64,000 nucleotides of DNA from Aquila chrysaetos chrysaetos (Eukaryota > Chordata > Aves > Accipitriformes > Accipitridae), in contig NC_044011.1 of NCBI RefSeq assembly GCF_900496995.4, forward strand, positions 17,206,041-17,270,040, given 5' to 3'. The notes under the pieces were generated by a model. It worked only from the letters and a program-made list of their open reading frames with translations, did not search any database and was not told the origin of the DNA. A program made the position numbers and the translations under genes. Positions 32,899 through 45,637 of the stretch are shown in pieces; the first letter of the stretch is position 1, and each line of letters starts with the position of its first letter.

Positions 32899-33965
32899 CT
32901 TTTCAGCTTTGAACTTTAGTTAAGAATTTCTTGGTTGTGATAAGTGTCTAAGCATTTTCATAGTATATTTTTATAATGGGACTTGGGTATTTAAACCAAT
33001 TACTTAGGCCAATTAACAGCTTCCTGGGTTGTGGATAACAATAGGATATAAAAAGGGATCAAAATTTATGTGCCTAGCTGCTTGGATATATCTGCTTCCC
33101 TCCCCCAATGTGGTTTTACAAGTACGCAGTGTACAACGCAACAGGTGGAATAGTCTGTGGCTGTCTAATGAATTCTGTGTTGGACACTTTTTGTCTCCTG
33201 TTTCTCATTATTTCTCTAGTTCTCTTGTGCTATGGCTCTAATTGCATGCATCTCTATGGATCACAGAAAGAAGCTTCCTTGATGAAGTTGAAAAAAACGT
33301 TTCCAAAAATGTTAATTGTTTGCAGAAATGCTGAAATTTATTGATCTTCACACAAGACAGTTAGGACCATAATTGACTTGCTAGGCACAAGTTGTACAAG
33401 GAGCAACTCAAATTGGATGCAGAGGGAGGGGAGGGTGCAGGTGCTCTTCTGGTATGTGATGCAGTCAGAGGAAGAGTGATGTTGTGTAGAAGATATGTAT
33501 GGGAGGGGTGATCTCTCTTGCCTGATTCTGTCAGAAGTGGGTACCTAGAGAGGTATTAACATGGATGGTGCTTTGAAGTTGGCCACCTCCTCTGGTTCTC
33601 TTCTGCCCCTATCTCCTTTGCTGCTTAGAATACAGCATGTCTCATCCTTACTTTCACACCTCCCCCAAAACAGGAATATATAAACATTTCTTTACTGTAT
33701 TTTAGCAATTTCTGCAAATATCAACATAAATTCCCTAGAAACAGTTTTTAAGTATCTTTTTTACTTCTTATGAAAAGACTGATTTGAAAACATACCTTTT
33801 TTTGGTCCTAATTTTCTTTTATCAATATTTCTAGTATGTTTGTAGTGTTATAATGTCCATGTTGTCTCATTGTGCTAGAAATTGAGGATTATGACTTCAA
33901 ATGAAAAGCAGATTGCAGAAACAGGAGACATCTTAAAATAAAATAGAGATGATGTAATAACCTCC
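32899..33965. other. Intron 1 between MITE and CR1, nothing supported
   Basis: No splice-bounded open segment, RNA gene or further repeat is recognised. Frames at 33029-33344 are chance frames in ordinary intron sequence. Confidence 0.5.
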
Positions 33966-34092
33966 AAATCATAGAAGAGCAAGGCTGGAAGGGACATTAG
34001 GAGGTCATTTAATCTATCCCTCTGCTCTGACACAGGATAAGACAGACCTAAACCGTTCATGACAGATGTTGTTCTGTCCTGTAGTAGTAACA
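33966..34092 (-). repeat. CR1 LINE 3' end, antisense
   Basis: AATCATAGAAGAGCAAGGCTGGAAGGGACATTAGGAGGTCAT-type order (read in pieces: TCATAGAAGAGCAAGG, CTGGAAGGGACAT, AGGAGGTCATTTAATC, then CTGACACAGGATAAGACAG and CCTAAACCGTTCATGACAG) is the reverse complement of a CR1 3' end known from turtles and crocodilians. It is a 5'-truncated remnant with no coding capacity. Confidence 0.8.
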
Positions 34093-37000
34093 GACTGAGC
34101 AAAAAGAAATTATACATATGCTTCCCCCTGCCCCCAGCTTTGTGCAGGCTGAACTTGGCGTAGAATTGGTGTGAGAGGATATGTGGATTCATACAGGATT
34201 ATTTTGAGTAGCTGAGTTGTTTCTGGTTTTTGGAAACTTAGTGTTTTCTGTCAAAATAGTCTAATGATGCTTGTGTAGTTTTGAGTGTAATGGCCATTTC
34301 TGATTTTATCTGGTAGTCTTGTTTTTCAGGTGTATTTCTTCCTGAAATGATTCTTTTATTGTTAGTTTTGTAACCAGTGTCTCGTCTTCCTGGGTATTGA
34401 GCAGTTTAGTTTAAAAATGTGTAGCATTTCCTTTTCATACTTGACAGTATTTCTGGTGTATTATCAGTTTCAGTTTTCCTTTTTTTTTTTCCCCAATTTC
34501 TTTTTGTGTGAAAGAGCTGAGCAAAAAAACTAGGGGTAGGAGTGTAAAGGGAGAAGGGGAAGAATGTATTCAAGAAATCATAGTACTTGGCAGAAGAGCT
34601 GGGTTTAGTGAAATGCCGGGTTAGATGTGAAGTGAATAATGTGGCTTTAAGAAAACATCTTTTTTCATTGAAGAATAAATAGAATGTGCGTTTCAGGATT
34701 TTACACATGATATCTGCAACTCTTTAATCCTAAATTGAAGTTTGCAAATGAGTGTCAGATGAATAACATCTCTCTAAATTGAACAATACCTAAAATTGGA
34801 ATTGCAGATACCCTGTTGCTAAAACGAGTCTTTGGGTTTGTTTGGCCTTTTAGTTATATATCAGCTGAGAAACATCTGTCTTTGCTGCTAAATGACCTCT
34901 TCTGACTAGGCCAAGTGATTTTGACAGAATGAACTGTCTTCAGCCCTCATCAGCTGCTGGAAGAGGCTGCTGTAAGTTGCTGCCTTGGAGAACGGAGAAA
35001 GATTAGATGTAAATATACTCAAATTGCTTTTGCCCTCAGAAATGGCTTACTCAGACGTACAGGAAAGATTCCCCATACCTGTACTGTTTCAGTGTTTATG
35101 AAGGCAGTCATTTCCTTTTCTTTCTTCCCATTTTCTGATTGTTAATTTTAATTGTGTTCTAGATTGGTAATTTTAGGACGTTGGGGATACTGTATTTTGG
35201 GTTGTGCCCAAAGGGAGCTCATTAATCCTGAATATCCTCTCTAACAAATAAAGGAGTTTTTTGAAGTCCTTTTAGGAAAGCTATGTTGGTGTCTTCACAT
35301 GATGGCTGATGTGGGCTCTCTAAAGGGCTGGGAAGTAAGAGGTGGGCATAGGAGTGGAAAGGATCCAAGAGTTTTCAGGCAGACAGAATTTGAAAATAAT
35401 GGTTTCCCCTTCTGAGAGGGGAGGAAATTCTGTGAATATGGCACCGTCAGGTTTCCTGTTAAATGATGTTTTTTGGATGAGAAATACTGAAGTGGATCAG
35501 CTTTCCTGCTTTCATATTTCTCAGAGCAGATACGTCTCACGTGTTGATTTTTAATTTAATTTTAAGTGGTGTGATATTAAAAGAAAATGATGTTTGTATA
35601 TTGAAAACACATGCCTTCTTTGTATAGAAACTGTAAGTTCTGGTTAGTAGCTATACTAAACCCATGCACTTAATTCTGAATGTCCAGGATAATTTGTTGC
35701 AGAGGTGTTCCTACCCATGATTAATCGTACTTCCCTATTTCTGCACTTATCCATGTGCATGTTGTATGTGTGTGTTTCTTTGTGCTGAGATGCTCTAGGA
35801 TGTTTCATAGTCTGCCAGTGTTTATGGAAGAATTTGTCCCTTTTGTTGTGATTGCGAAAACAGCAGTGAAGACTTAGCAACTTTTGCCAGTTTTGAGTGA
35901 GAATTATGTGAAGGCACTAGGGTTAAACCAGAATTTGATCTGGTTTAAACCCAGGTCAGAATTTTTTCCCGAGTAAGGCATAGGGATCTTTGTATTAATA
36001 TCCAGATATGTTTTTGGAGGTCTGTTCTATAGAGTTCTCTGGGAGTCATTCCCAAATCTCTGCAAATTTTTAAGTTTGTTTAAAACCTGTGGGTATTAGA
36101 GCTGATAATATTCTTAAATCAGTGGAGCTTTTAACTTTTTTTGCTACCATTATTTATTTTGCTTCCAAGATATGTTTGTATAAATACATATATATTGATC
36201 CAAAGAGCAGGGTTTTTTTCTTGCAGAAATTAATGTTTAAGGCTGAACAGATGCCTTAATACTTTGAGTTTTTGACTTGCTATGTGTGTCTTTTAGTATG
36301 GCTGCTCCATGCTAAGTACACTAATAGTCCTGGAATTACCCTGTTGCAGGGTGTTCTTGCCACCACCACCTCTAAAGGGAAATTTACATCTCCTGTAATA
36401 TTTGTCCTTTTAATTCTAAAATCCAGATGAAGCATAATCCCAGGAGTGTTGTTTTGCTGTTGCAATGTAATCTTTTTCAGATGATACATGATTTAGTTGG
36501 AAACAAATTAGCAGCTATGCATGCCTAAAGAAAGCAATTTAATAAACAAGATTTTTGTAAGACCTAATCAGAATTGTAAAATGATACTTGGGAATCAGTT
36601 ACATTATACAAAAGAGCTGGTGTGAATGTAGGCATGTGTGTGAATTCATGGTTTCCAATCACATTGTTCTCTCAAGTAATACAAGGGCTTTGACCTTCAG
36701 TCTACTGTTTCTTCTAATTTATTACTTAATTATTAAATATTTTCAATCAATAATGAAAATTTCCACTCATATCTGTAGTTTGTTCTGGTGATTGGTTTTA
36801 ATTTTTATTTTAACTACTGAAAAAAGCTATTTTCTAATGCTTTAAATCACCTGCTGCTGGTGAATTTTTGTTTTGCTCCTTCCCAGAAAGTTGGTTCCAT
36901 GCCTCTGACAGTGTCTGTGTTGATGAGGAAGATCATTATAAATGCAAAATAATCACAGGCTCACTAAAATTCTGTTGCTCCAGCTCCACAATATGGGTTT

Positions 37001-38611
37001 CTAGCCCCAGATTCATTATCTCTATCTAGTTGACCCTTGGACTGAGCTGACGCTGCTGGTATGTCTCTAACTGGGACAGTGGATCTTTATGGTGTTCAAC
37101 CAACATGTTAAAGAGACTGGTATGGAACGATGGTAAAAAAAGATGAACCAGTTAGTTTCCAGGTAACTATTAATATTTTGCACTATTTACAACCAAGTTT
37201 TTTCAGCCTCTACAGGAAACAGTTTTAACGTAGAAAATATGTACAAGAGAAGCAGTTTCTTGGCAGTTAAGAAGTGACAGGGCTTCTGTTAGAGCTGAGT
37301 TTGCCTTCCAATTATCCTGATCCTAAATATATCCTTTAGGAATTTAGCATATATTGGCTCTAGCTAGGGGCTTTCCCCTGTTTTCTTATTTAAGACCATT
37401 TCTTACCTAATTAAAAAAAAAAAAAAAGTTAGGGTTGAAAAGAGAAAATGCTAGATTAATGAGTAAGCTACCTGCTATGAGGCTAGAAACCAACAAATAC
37501 AGAAAGTCAGTGCTTTACACTTCATTTTAACGTCCCAGTCTGCTATCACTTGGTGTGAGTAGGGTGAGTGATTTTTCTCATTTTTCTGAGCTTCTTTTCT
37601 TCCTGGTGTGGTAGAGGAATACAACTCTTAAAACCCTTTGACAACTCTTTCTCTGTGTGGCCAGAACTTTCTGAACTTCCCTTAGTTGTAATCTCACATT
37701 ATGGCTATGAAAAAGGAAGACAACTAACTGCTTTTGTTTACCTGGTGGAGTTTTCCTTTCTGTTATACTTTTATATCTCTTTATCCTGGTATCCTGTCTA
37801 TTTTGTAAGTGGTTTTTGGTTTGTTTTTTTTCCTGATTTTATTCATCATGAACTCAGAGACCTGCAAAAAGAGAAGTCTTCGTATCAAAGCAACTTCTGC
37901 TGTGTGCCTGGAAGAGAGTGGCAGGGCACTTTGCAGAAAGGAGTGGAAGATAATCTTTAACAGCAGTCAGGGATGAGAGTAAGAGCAGGGGATGGGAAGG
38001 GAAGAGGGGCTGTGTTCTCTAGAGTTTTTGCTAGATTCTAGTGTTATCTGGACTCTAATTTATTCTGGAATTGCATTCTGGTGAGGTCCATTACAAATGC
38101 CAGCAGTAGGTATAATATAGTTTTTGAAGAGTTGTCATTTGCTCTTCTTGTAATAGTGTAATCTCAGAACATGGCCTAGAAATTTTAAATATGTTTCATT
38201 CAGGAGCACTTGATGAAATCGAGCGCATAATGTTGAATTTGAGAAGTTGAGGGGCTTATTTTTGGACTTATCTTAGAAATAGGTCATTTTCTCGAAGGCA
38301 TTAATACTGTTCTAAGTGATCTAGCAGAAACTTAAGGTGTTTTTTTTTTTTTAAAAAAGAAGATGTTTCCAGACACCTTTTTCCTTTTGAAGATAAGTTT
38401 CTGAAAGTTTAGAGTACCTTGTTACAGCCTACGAGGCAATGTCTCCTTTTTAAAACCTAGATTTTTTTTTTCCTCCCTAAGCCTACTCGTTTCTGACTCC
38501 TAGTCCTGTTTCTTGTTGATAATAACTGGCATCAGTCTCCCCAAAGTCTTCATGTCTTCTTCCTTGTTAAGAGTGCATATAATACTTCTTACTATGAGAG
38601 TGAAAACCCAG
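34093..38611. other. Intron 1, distal-middle part, no exon recognised
   Basis: AT-rich intron. A near-perfect inverted repeat GGTTAAACCAG / CTGGTTTAAACC lies at 35931-35952. An A15 tract is at 37413-37427. The frame at 37568-37960 (130 codons) is hydrophobic and aromatic from T-rich DNA and has no family signature. Confidence 0.55.
35931..35952. repeat. Short inverted repeat around AATTTGAT
   Basis: GGTTAAACCAG and CTGGTTTAAACC form a stem with one bulged T and an 8-base loop (boundaries about 35931-35952). It may be the centre of a degraded palindromic MITE. Confidence 0.5.
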
Positions 38612-38731
38612 TCACAGAAAGGTGAAGTGTTGTGCTCATGTTTGCCTAGCAGGTCAGCTGCTGAGCCAGGAATAGAAGCCCTGTCTTATGACTCAGTGCC
38701 CTAACCGCTGGCCTGCACCACCTCTCTGAAG
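38612..38731 (+). repeat. MIR-type SINE 3' half
   Basis: CAGTCACAGAAAGGTGAAGTG, GCCTAGCAGGTCAGCTGCTGAG, CAGGAATAGAAGCCCTGTC and ATGACTCAGTGCCCTAACCG follow the order of MIR/CORE-SINE (AGGTCACACAGCTGGTAAGTGGCAGAGCC...GAACCCAGGTCT...ACTCCA...GTGCTCTTTCCAC). Ancient and well diverged. Confidence 0.55.
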
Positions 38732-39199
38732 CACTGGTCTTTTCCAAGAATGTAGTAGTGGGGTATAGAAGTATCTACAGCAAGTATAGGAGCTTTGCTT
38801 CCAACTTCGGCAGGGCTGCGAGGCTTATACATAGCTTAAAACACTGGGTGAGAAAAAAAGCTTTCTAAAGGAGCTCCTAGATAAGTTCTATAAAGTTATG
38901 GTTTGCTTTGCTCTGTTTAAAAACAACAAAAAAATCTAGTTGAAAATAGCTTTCCAGAAGGTTGTGGATGTGGAAAAAAAGTTATACATGTTTGAAAGTC
39001 AAACTCCACTCTACAAATAACCTTAAGAGCGGCCTGTGATTAAATCTTTTGTATATTCAACAACAAACTCATTTTATGCAACCACAACTATGATAAAATT
39101 GAATTAAATGAACCTGCCTCTAAGAAAAGAGACTGAATAGCTGAGTAGTGCATTATTCAATGAATGGAAAACGGGGAGGCTGGCTGAAACGGCTGGGAA

Positions 39200-39530
39200 A
39201 TGGTTTTAACATTCTATCGGACTAAAGAGCAATTCTGTGAAATCACTGTATTTGTTTCCCCCCTACCTCCCCGCCCTCAATTTTTAAATAGCAGTGCTCT
39301 TCATACTGTCAGAATTCAGTGTTGTGACACCCCTACTCAAAAGTTATGACAGCAGTGTAATGACAGCTACTGCCTCTTGAGAATCAATCAGGCAATTAAT
39401 TTTGTAAATGAAATGCTGATTATACAAAGCTTCACATGAGAGGCCCAGTGATTAAAATCAATTTAACAAATTGTTTCAGGTGGGACTTGATTAATAATTT
39501 GCCATAAATGCTGAGGATATATGACCAGCA
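39200..39530. promoter_or_regulatory. Candidate intronic conserved noncoding element
   Basis: A long non-repetitive AT-rich block with two TGACAG MEIS/TGIF half-sites (39347-39352, 39361-39366), GGCAATTAATTTTG (39391 on), GATTATACAAAG and TTGATTAATAATTTGCC (39487 on). No homopolymer decay is present except C6 near 39260. This is the block in the window that looks most like a deeply conserved developmental enhancer, but conservation is inferred by eye only. Confidence 0.35.
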
Positions 39531-42500
39531 TACCTTTTTGTGTGTGTGTGTTAATATAGAACTATATATAACGCTTGGAGTGGAAAAAATCTGCAGCTAA
39601 CTGTATGTACTTCTGGCTTGTGACCTAGATGTGATTGGTTATACCTTTTTGTGGGTACACTTCTCCCCAGTGTCCATAATGTCACTTTCTCAGCTAGTGC
39701 TCTCTCCAGCAATTAAATACATCTAACTTTTAATTTTATTTTTACTGATAAAGCCAAGTAACTAAGAAGGTGTATTCAGGTCTACTTGAATATTTATTAG
39801 GTTTAGGAAGATTTTTCTTTAAAATTTGAACTGGATGTGGGATTTCTCTCCCCCCCCCCTTCTGTCACTTACTAGTTTTCAGGACTTTCTGTGTTTTCCC
39901 CTCCTACTCCAGTACTTCTCTGCAGGGAGACTTCCTGCAGAGCTCCCCTCATTCCATTCGAGGCTGCTCTCTGCTCCTTGCCTGACGGACACTATTTTTA
40001 GGACATCCTTTTCTGTCCATCTAACCCTGTGTTTGTGTAAGAGCTGTACAAAGTAGGTAAGGGAATTTTTTTCGAATTCCAGATGGCAGCCGTGCACAGT
40101 GAGTGAAGGTGTTTACTTGTCTAGGAAACTGAGAACCTCATTGCCAGACAAAATAGAAGTAACTGGTATTCTGGGTGGGGCTTTTCTTTTTTTAACTTAC
40201 AGATTTCTGGGTTTATGAATGGAATTTCTCTTCCTTGTTGAGCCATAGTGTTGGCTACTGAGGAGGCCTTAGGGCTGTGAGACATCCTCTGGTGAATCTC
40301 GCCTGAGAACTTTAAGATACTATTTTCCCTTGCTATCTGCCTTGCTCTCCTGCTGTGTGTTACTATTTTGGTAGCAGAAATGGCAGACTGAGTACTCTGC
40401 CCATGTCTCACATACTCCAGTGCCAAAGCTGTTGTATTGGTGCAAAACAACCCTACACGGACAGTTTTAAGTTCAGGTGCTGGACTGTGGAGGGAAGTAG
40501 CTAAAGCATGGTCACGATCTGGCAGCAAGTAGGAAAAGCAGCTGGAAGCAATGACATGTATGGTTGCAGATAGGTTTGCTAGAAGACATCTGAAAGAACC
40601 CCTAAATTCTGCTGCACTAGTAATTACTGCTAACTTGCTGGGGAGCACTTTTGCTAGGAGAGTATAGAGCTTCTGCATGCCTGAAGAAAGGTGGTCTCCT
40701 CTGTATGGAGCATCCAAGTTGGAGAAAACAAATTTAAAGACAGGAAGATAATTTCTGAGTACTCCTGGAAGAAGTTTGGAATTAGGTTACAGTGGGTTGG
40801 AAGTGGGTTACAGAAGAAGGCCAAGTGTTCAAGTGTGATGAGGACAGATGACATGCCTTCAGTTGACTTCAGAGCTATCAGGTTATTATCTGTATGTCGG
40901 TGGTTGGCAATGACAAAGGCAACTTGAAGGGCAGCAGTTCTGAGCTGTATAGCCATGTGAACTTGTCAGAAACATAGGATTGTTTTGGCCATCAGGTGTG
41001 ATAAATGTGTATAATTGCTTTTTGATGTTGTCTTAACCTTTGCATGCACTGGTAGTGGCAACTGAAGAGGTTAGTTGTGTATACTTCATTAAAAACAGGT
41101 TTCTTTTTTTTTTTTTTTGCTATGTTTGTTGTGATTTGTTCTTTCAGTAGTCATTTAGGTTTATCTATCTACAAAATAATAACTAGAGAATGGCTGACTT
41201 ACTGACCTTCCCATTTTCAGGTTGTGTTAAAAAGGACCCAGAAAAAAGCTGGAAAACAGGCATACATAGTCCTTTTCCCCACCCCGCAGAGACACTTGCT
41301 TGTATAATTATTTGTGAATATTCTAGTGTAGTAGTAGTTGATTTTTGGTGGGGCATAGCTTTGATTTTTCTCTTTCCCCTTTTTAATTACTTACTTTCTG
41401 GTTTGGGTGGGAAATTACCTTTCTGATGTCTCCCTGCAGCTGAAATCAGACAGTATGTGGTGCCTTTAAGACGAGGAAAATTGCTATTTTTGTTAAATCT
41501 CTGCTAGTATATGCTTTTTCATTCACTGGATTTTCCTTCAGCATAGGCTTATGTTGAACTTGTCGTTTTGTTTTTGCTTATTCCTTGTTGTGTTTGTGCA
41601 ACTGACTTTTAATTTAAATTTTAGTAAAGTACAGACTGTAGACTTCCTATTTAAAAAAAAAAATAGGAAGCATATTTGCCAGTCACCTCTCAGATTTTAA
41701 TATTAATGTAGGTCAGAATTTAATGCTGTACATCAATGCTTTTTTAATAGTTGTGTGCGTCTTTCTTAAATGGATATCTAAAACATATGTAACAAGAGTT
41801 GTGTTTTGATACTTAGGCTTTTGTCGTGTAAAAACATTGGCTGAGGAGTCCTTGTACATGTTAGTACAAATGATGGCATTATCTAGGAATGGATTATCTT
41901 TTCCCCGGTTGCGTCCTCATGCCAGCTGTGTCATTGTATTGTAGTGAATACTTGTGATTATCTCTAGTGATAAATTTGTAACTTGGTGCCTGACCTAGAG
42001 CTGAAAGCTCCATGCCCATCTTTCTTGGAATGTCGGTAACTGATTGTCAGCTGTCTTTATTATGAGGTTTCAAGGCTTTGGTATTAATAAGCAGAAGCTT
42101 TGGCTGCAGATCAATGAATAAACAAAGAGTTATTGTATTCAGTAGCTTTAGGAGTTTGAGGGCAAGCCTGCTTGAGAGTGTTGAGTTCATGTTGTTTTGT
42201 TACAGGCGCAAATGATGTAGCATTAGTTGTTGGGATGTGCTGTGGCTTATAGTCCCTTTAAATTGTAGCATTTGCTGTTGTCAGCCAAACCAATGCTTCT
42301 TTCAGTTTTTTTTGTTGAAACAAACACAAAAGCACACTTTCATTTGAAGAGTAGTTATATCTCATGTGAATACTCTTGTCTTGTAGTGAATTGCTCTGTC
42401 TGCCTTGTATAAGAGCTCTACCGTCACATGTGAATCCCACTGTGACCTTTGTTAAAGTGTCTCCCACTCCTCCCTGCCTTGAGACTTCAGTGGTGGGGTT

Positions 42501-44298
42501 CTTTGTGGCATCTTTAGATGGATAAGTTACATTTTGGGACTGTGACCAGTGTTGTTCATACTCATAAATGTCTTTCAAATAAAGGTTTTGGTGTTAGAAG
42601 TGAAACATTAATTGATAACTTGTTACGTATGCATTATGTATACTATTATCACGAATGTCGCAAAAGGAAGAGCCGATACATCTTGGTCAGACTGCTGCTC
42701 AAGTTATTCTGGTGTGCACCCTGCCTCAGATCTGAGCAGAGATAAGATATCTGGGAAAACACTGGTTAAGTGATGAGAGAAGATGGTAGTGTTTTTTTCT
42801 CTCACTTTAGAAAAGGTAAAATTGAATCTCCAGGTACTTCAGGGTGAGGTGGTTTATTTGATTGTTTTGGCTAGGAGGAGAGCAGAAGTGGTGGTGATAC
42901 TGAGTTTACAAGTGGGTATAGAATATTAATTTTTCCACTTCTGCATGTAGCAGAAATGCCGAGCTATATATTCTTTTACACAAAACATTGAAAAAAGCAG
43001 CAGGTAACAGAAGAAGGTTGTCAGTTGCTACTTGTAGGCAGTATAGGCTTTTCTGTGTCCTATCTTAATGGCTGGACTGTCAGTCCTAAAGACTGGGAAT
43101 GAAACCTTGGCCCTATTGAAATCATTAGCAAACCTTCTGTTCGGTGTTTTAATGCACTCACAAGGCACATAATAGGCAAGGACTCTGAAGAAATGCTCTG
43201 TTCTTGCAAAGCCTGATAGTACATGTGCAAATGAATCTGATACTGACACAAGATAGGCTCTATAATGAAGGCGTTATAAACTATAATATTACTGTGGACT
43301 GAAGCAAAGAACAAGACTGAGGTATTTTGAGGAACTGCAGATCTATGCAAAGTTCAAATGAAATGCAGCAAGTTGAAGAGGAGGTGCGGAATCAGAAGCA
43401 AAAGGCAGAATCCATTCAGGCTTGCTTGGCAGAATATGACAGTAAAAAAAATAGCATTAGCAAACACTAGCTAAATTGGTAAAAAGGTAATATGTATATT
43501 GGGAGTAAAACAGCACTAGAGAAAAATTGGACCCTTTGTAAAGGAAGGGAGGGGAAACAAATGAATATTGATGACTGCAGTGATGCTAAAATAAAATTTA
43601 AAAAGTAATTAAAACTTTGCAATACAGCATGTAGTAGAATTAAGTTAAGGCATGGAAGATGTGAAAATATACACATCATCCATTCATAGTCATACATGCC
43701 TACTGGGTTTTAGAAGAATGTGCTGCAGTTAAAGCAATGCTGTCATTTTCGGTAAATGTTAGAGAGCAAGTGTGGAGGGGTTGGTTGTTGAACCCTACAA
43801 CAAGGAGAGGTTGATACTTGTCAAAATCATCCTGTCACCCAAAACTTGTCTTTGAAAACTGTTGTAACCAATGTTAAAGAAAGTATTTGAACTTAATGTT
43901 AAAGGAACCTTCAGATAAGATAATAATACGTATTTCTCGACTAACAACTCCTTTTAAATAACTTTTCAAAATGTCATGGATGAAGGAAACTCTTGCTGTA
44001 AAAATGAAATTTGCAGTTTAAAAGAATGCTAAAGCTGAAAACTGTACATGTGTTAAAGTTGGAAAAAGTTATAATTAAATTTTTACTTCTACTGTATGGG
44101 GGACAGTATTTGATGAGCAGCCGTTTTTTCTTTCTGTTCAGTGTATGGCTCCAGGTCTTTCTCACCATACGCTGTTCTGAAGACAAAATTTGTTCTTTTG
44201 TTAGAGAGTTTTTGATGGTATTGATCATGGTCATATTAAATTCTAAAATCACCTCTCTGGTGAGGAGGTGGGGTTTTTTTTGTTTGGATTTTTTTAAA
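39531..44298. other. Intron 1, distal part, no exon recognised
   Basis: Contains GT repeats at 39539-39551, a T16 tract at 41104-41119, and a perfect 10-bp A-loop hairpin at 41643-41670. Minus-strand frames cover 40121-40956 almost continuously but resemble no protein family I know and have no splice framing. No RNA gene is seen. Confidence 0.55.
41643..41670. repeat. Perfect 10-bp hairpin with A8 loop
   Basis: CTTCCTATTT (41643-41652) and its exact complement AAATAGGAAG (41661-41670) flank eight A. With the loop it forms a short stable stem. It is too short and simple for a microRNA precursor. Confidence 0.7.
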
Positions 44299-44355
44299 TT
44301 TTTACAGATGGGAAACTGAGGCATTGCTGTAGGAAGTTTGGGTGACCTGTTTATG
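44299..44355 (+). repeat. MIR/L2 fragment
   Basis: TTTTTACAGATGGGAAACTG and AGGCATTGCTG, then TTGGGTGACCTG, match the MIR/L2 core (TTTACAGATGGGGAAACTGAGGC...GTGACTTGCCC). Ancient insertion in intron 1. Confidence 0.6.
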
Positions 44356-45129
44356 ATGGCTGTAGGTTAAATTTTCTGAAACATACAGCTTCTGAAAACA
44401 CCTTCAAAGCACATCTCTCATCAAATTCAAAAGTAGTTGCAGTTGTAGATACGCAGCATTTCCTGCAATTTAAATCCCATGATTTCAAGTCAGGAAGTGA
44501 GGGATGCATTAAATTGGTAAATTTTGGAAATTTTTTGTTGTAGTGAAAAACTGTGGCAGATGCAGGGGTAGACTCCAGTTCCACTTGAGCAGCATACAGC
44601 TACCTTAATGGTAATACCATCTTCTGTTTCGTTCACTACCCATGTGGTAAGTGGAGCATTTGGTCCCATAGCACACAACAGCCCCGTCACTGCACTGCTG
44701 TCGACTGATCCCTAGAGCAGGCCCATTCACTGCCTGTGAGGACAAAAGCGTGACCGTGTATTTAAAGACTGGTAAGAGTCACATCTGTGAAGGAGACCTA
44801 TAACGTTGCAAGGGCAAACTTAATTCCAACAGCTCTTAACTTCAGCAATAGTAATGTTTCTTAAACCTGGGGAAGAGCTAGGTATTTGGTGTTGGTTTGC
44901 CTTGCAGAAATATGTTGACAGCCACTGAGTCACTGGTAGATGTCTTTACCTTTAGCTGCACTGCACAGACAGTTGGGATCTAATCTGAAGGGACTCAGGA
45001 ATAGCAGTGGTGAATTGCCACCCTCTGTAGGTTCTGGCCAGTGCATGGGATGAGATAAGCTTCCTCACTGGGTCTGTCTTCTCCAACCCTAAAGATAATC
45101 AGAGGACTCTACTGTTTGTTCTTTCCCCT

Positions 45130-45589
45130 GGATCTTGGAGGGAAGAGGGAACAGGCAGTGCTGACATCTAGGGTAGGTCCCTCTGGGTTGTCCCAGTAAC
45201 TTGCCTAGGGATATTTACTGCTCTCTCAGGCTAGCCCTCTCGTATTCAGTATCTCCAGTCCTTGATCCTGAGGCCCGACTGGCAGTGTCCACAGGTATTT
45301 CTGAGTGTGCCCAGGTCCCTCGTTACCCATACCCCGTGACTACGGCCCCCTCAGTTTCAGCAGTGTGTGGGTCACCTACCACTCCTGGTGACTGGAGTTA
45401 CAGCAGTATCTCTGGCTCTTTACCCCTCCACCTTTCTGATGTGGAGGGATGTCACCTGAGGGAGAGAGGAGCAGCTCTTCTGGAGAGGACAAGGAGAAGC
45501 GAAGAGACAGCAGGCTGGTGAGAAGAAGGGAAGGAAGGAAGGGAGGGAGGGAGGGAGGATGAAGTGGCAGTGAGGGCTCACTCCCCTAA
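45130..45589. other. GC-rich patch ending in GGAA/GGGA repeats
   Basis: Base composition rises sharply above the intron average. A plus frame of 106 codons (45201-45521) is open but shows no recognisable protein. GGAA and GGGA tetranucleotide repeats occupy about 45527-45557. It could be a worn retroelement or LTR or simply a GC-rich intron patch; I cannot tell. Confidence 0.4.
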
Positions 45590-45599
45590 CGCGCGCGCA

Positions 45600-45635
<36 letters not shown>
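45590..45635. repeat. (GC)n(AC)n microsatellite
   Basis: CGCGCGCGCACGCGCA passes into about fifteen AC units. Alternating purine-pyrimidine sequence is Z-DNA prone and length-polymorphic. Confidence 0.92.

Positions 45636-45637
<2 letters not shown>

Noticed and set aside
37568..37960. 130-codon hydrophobic frame that could suggest a membrane protein
   Set aside because: The hydrophobic residues come from T-rich intron DNA. There is no splice framing, promoter or recognisable similarity.
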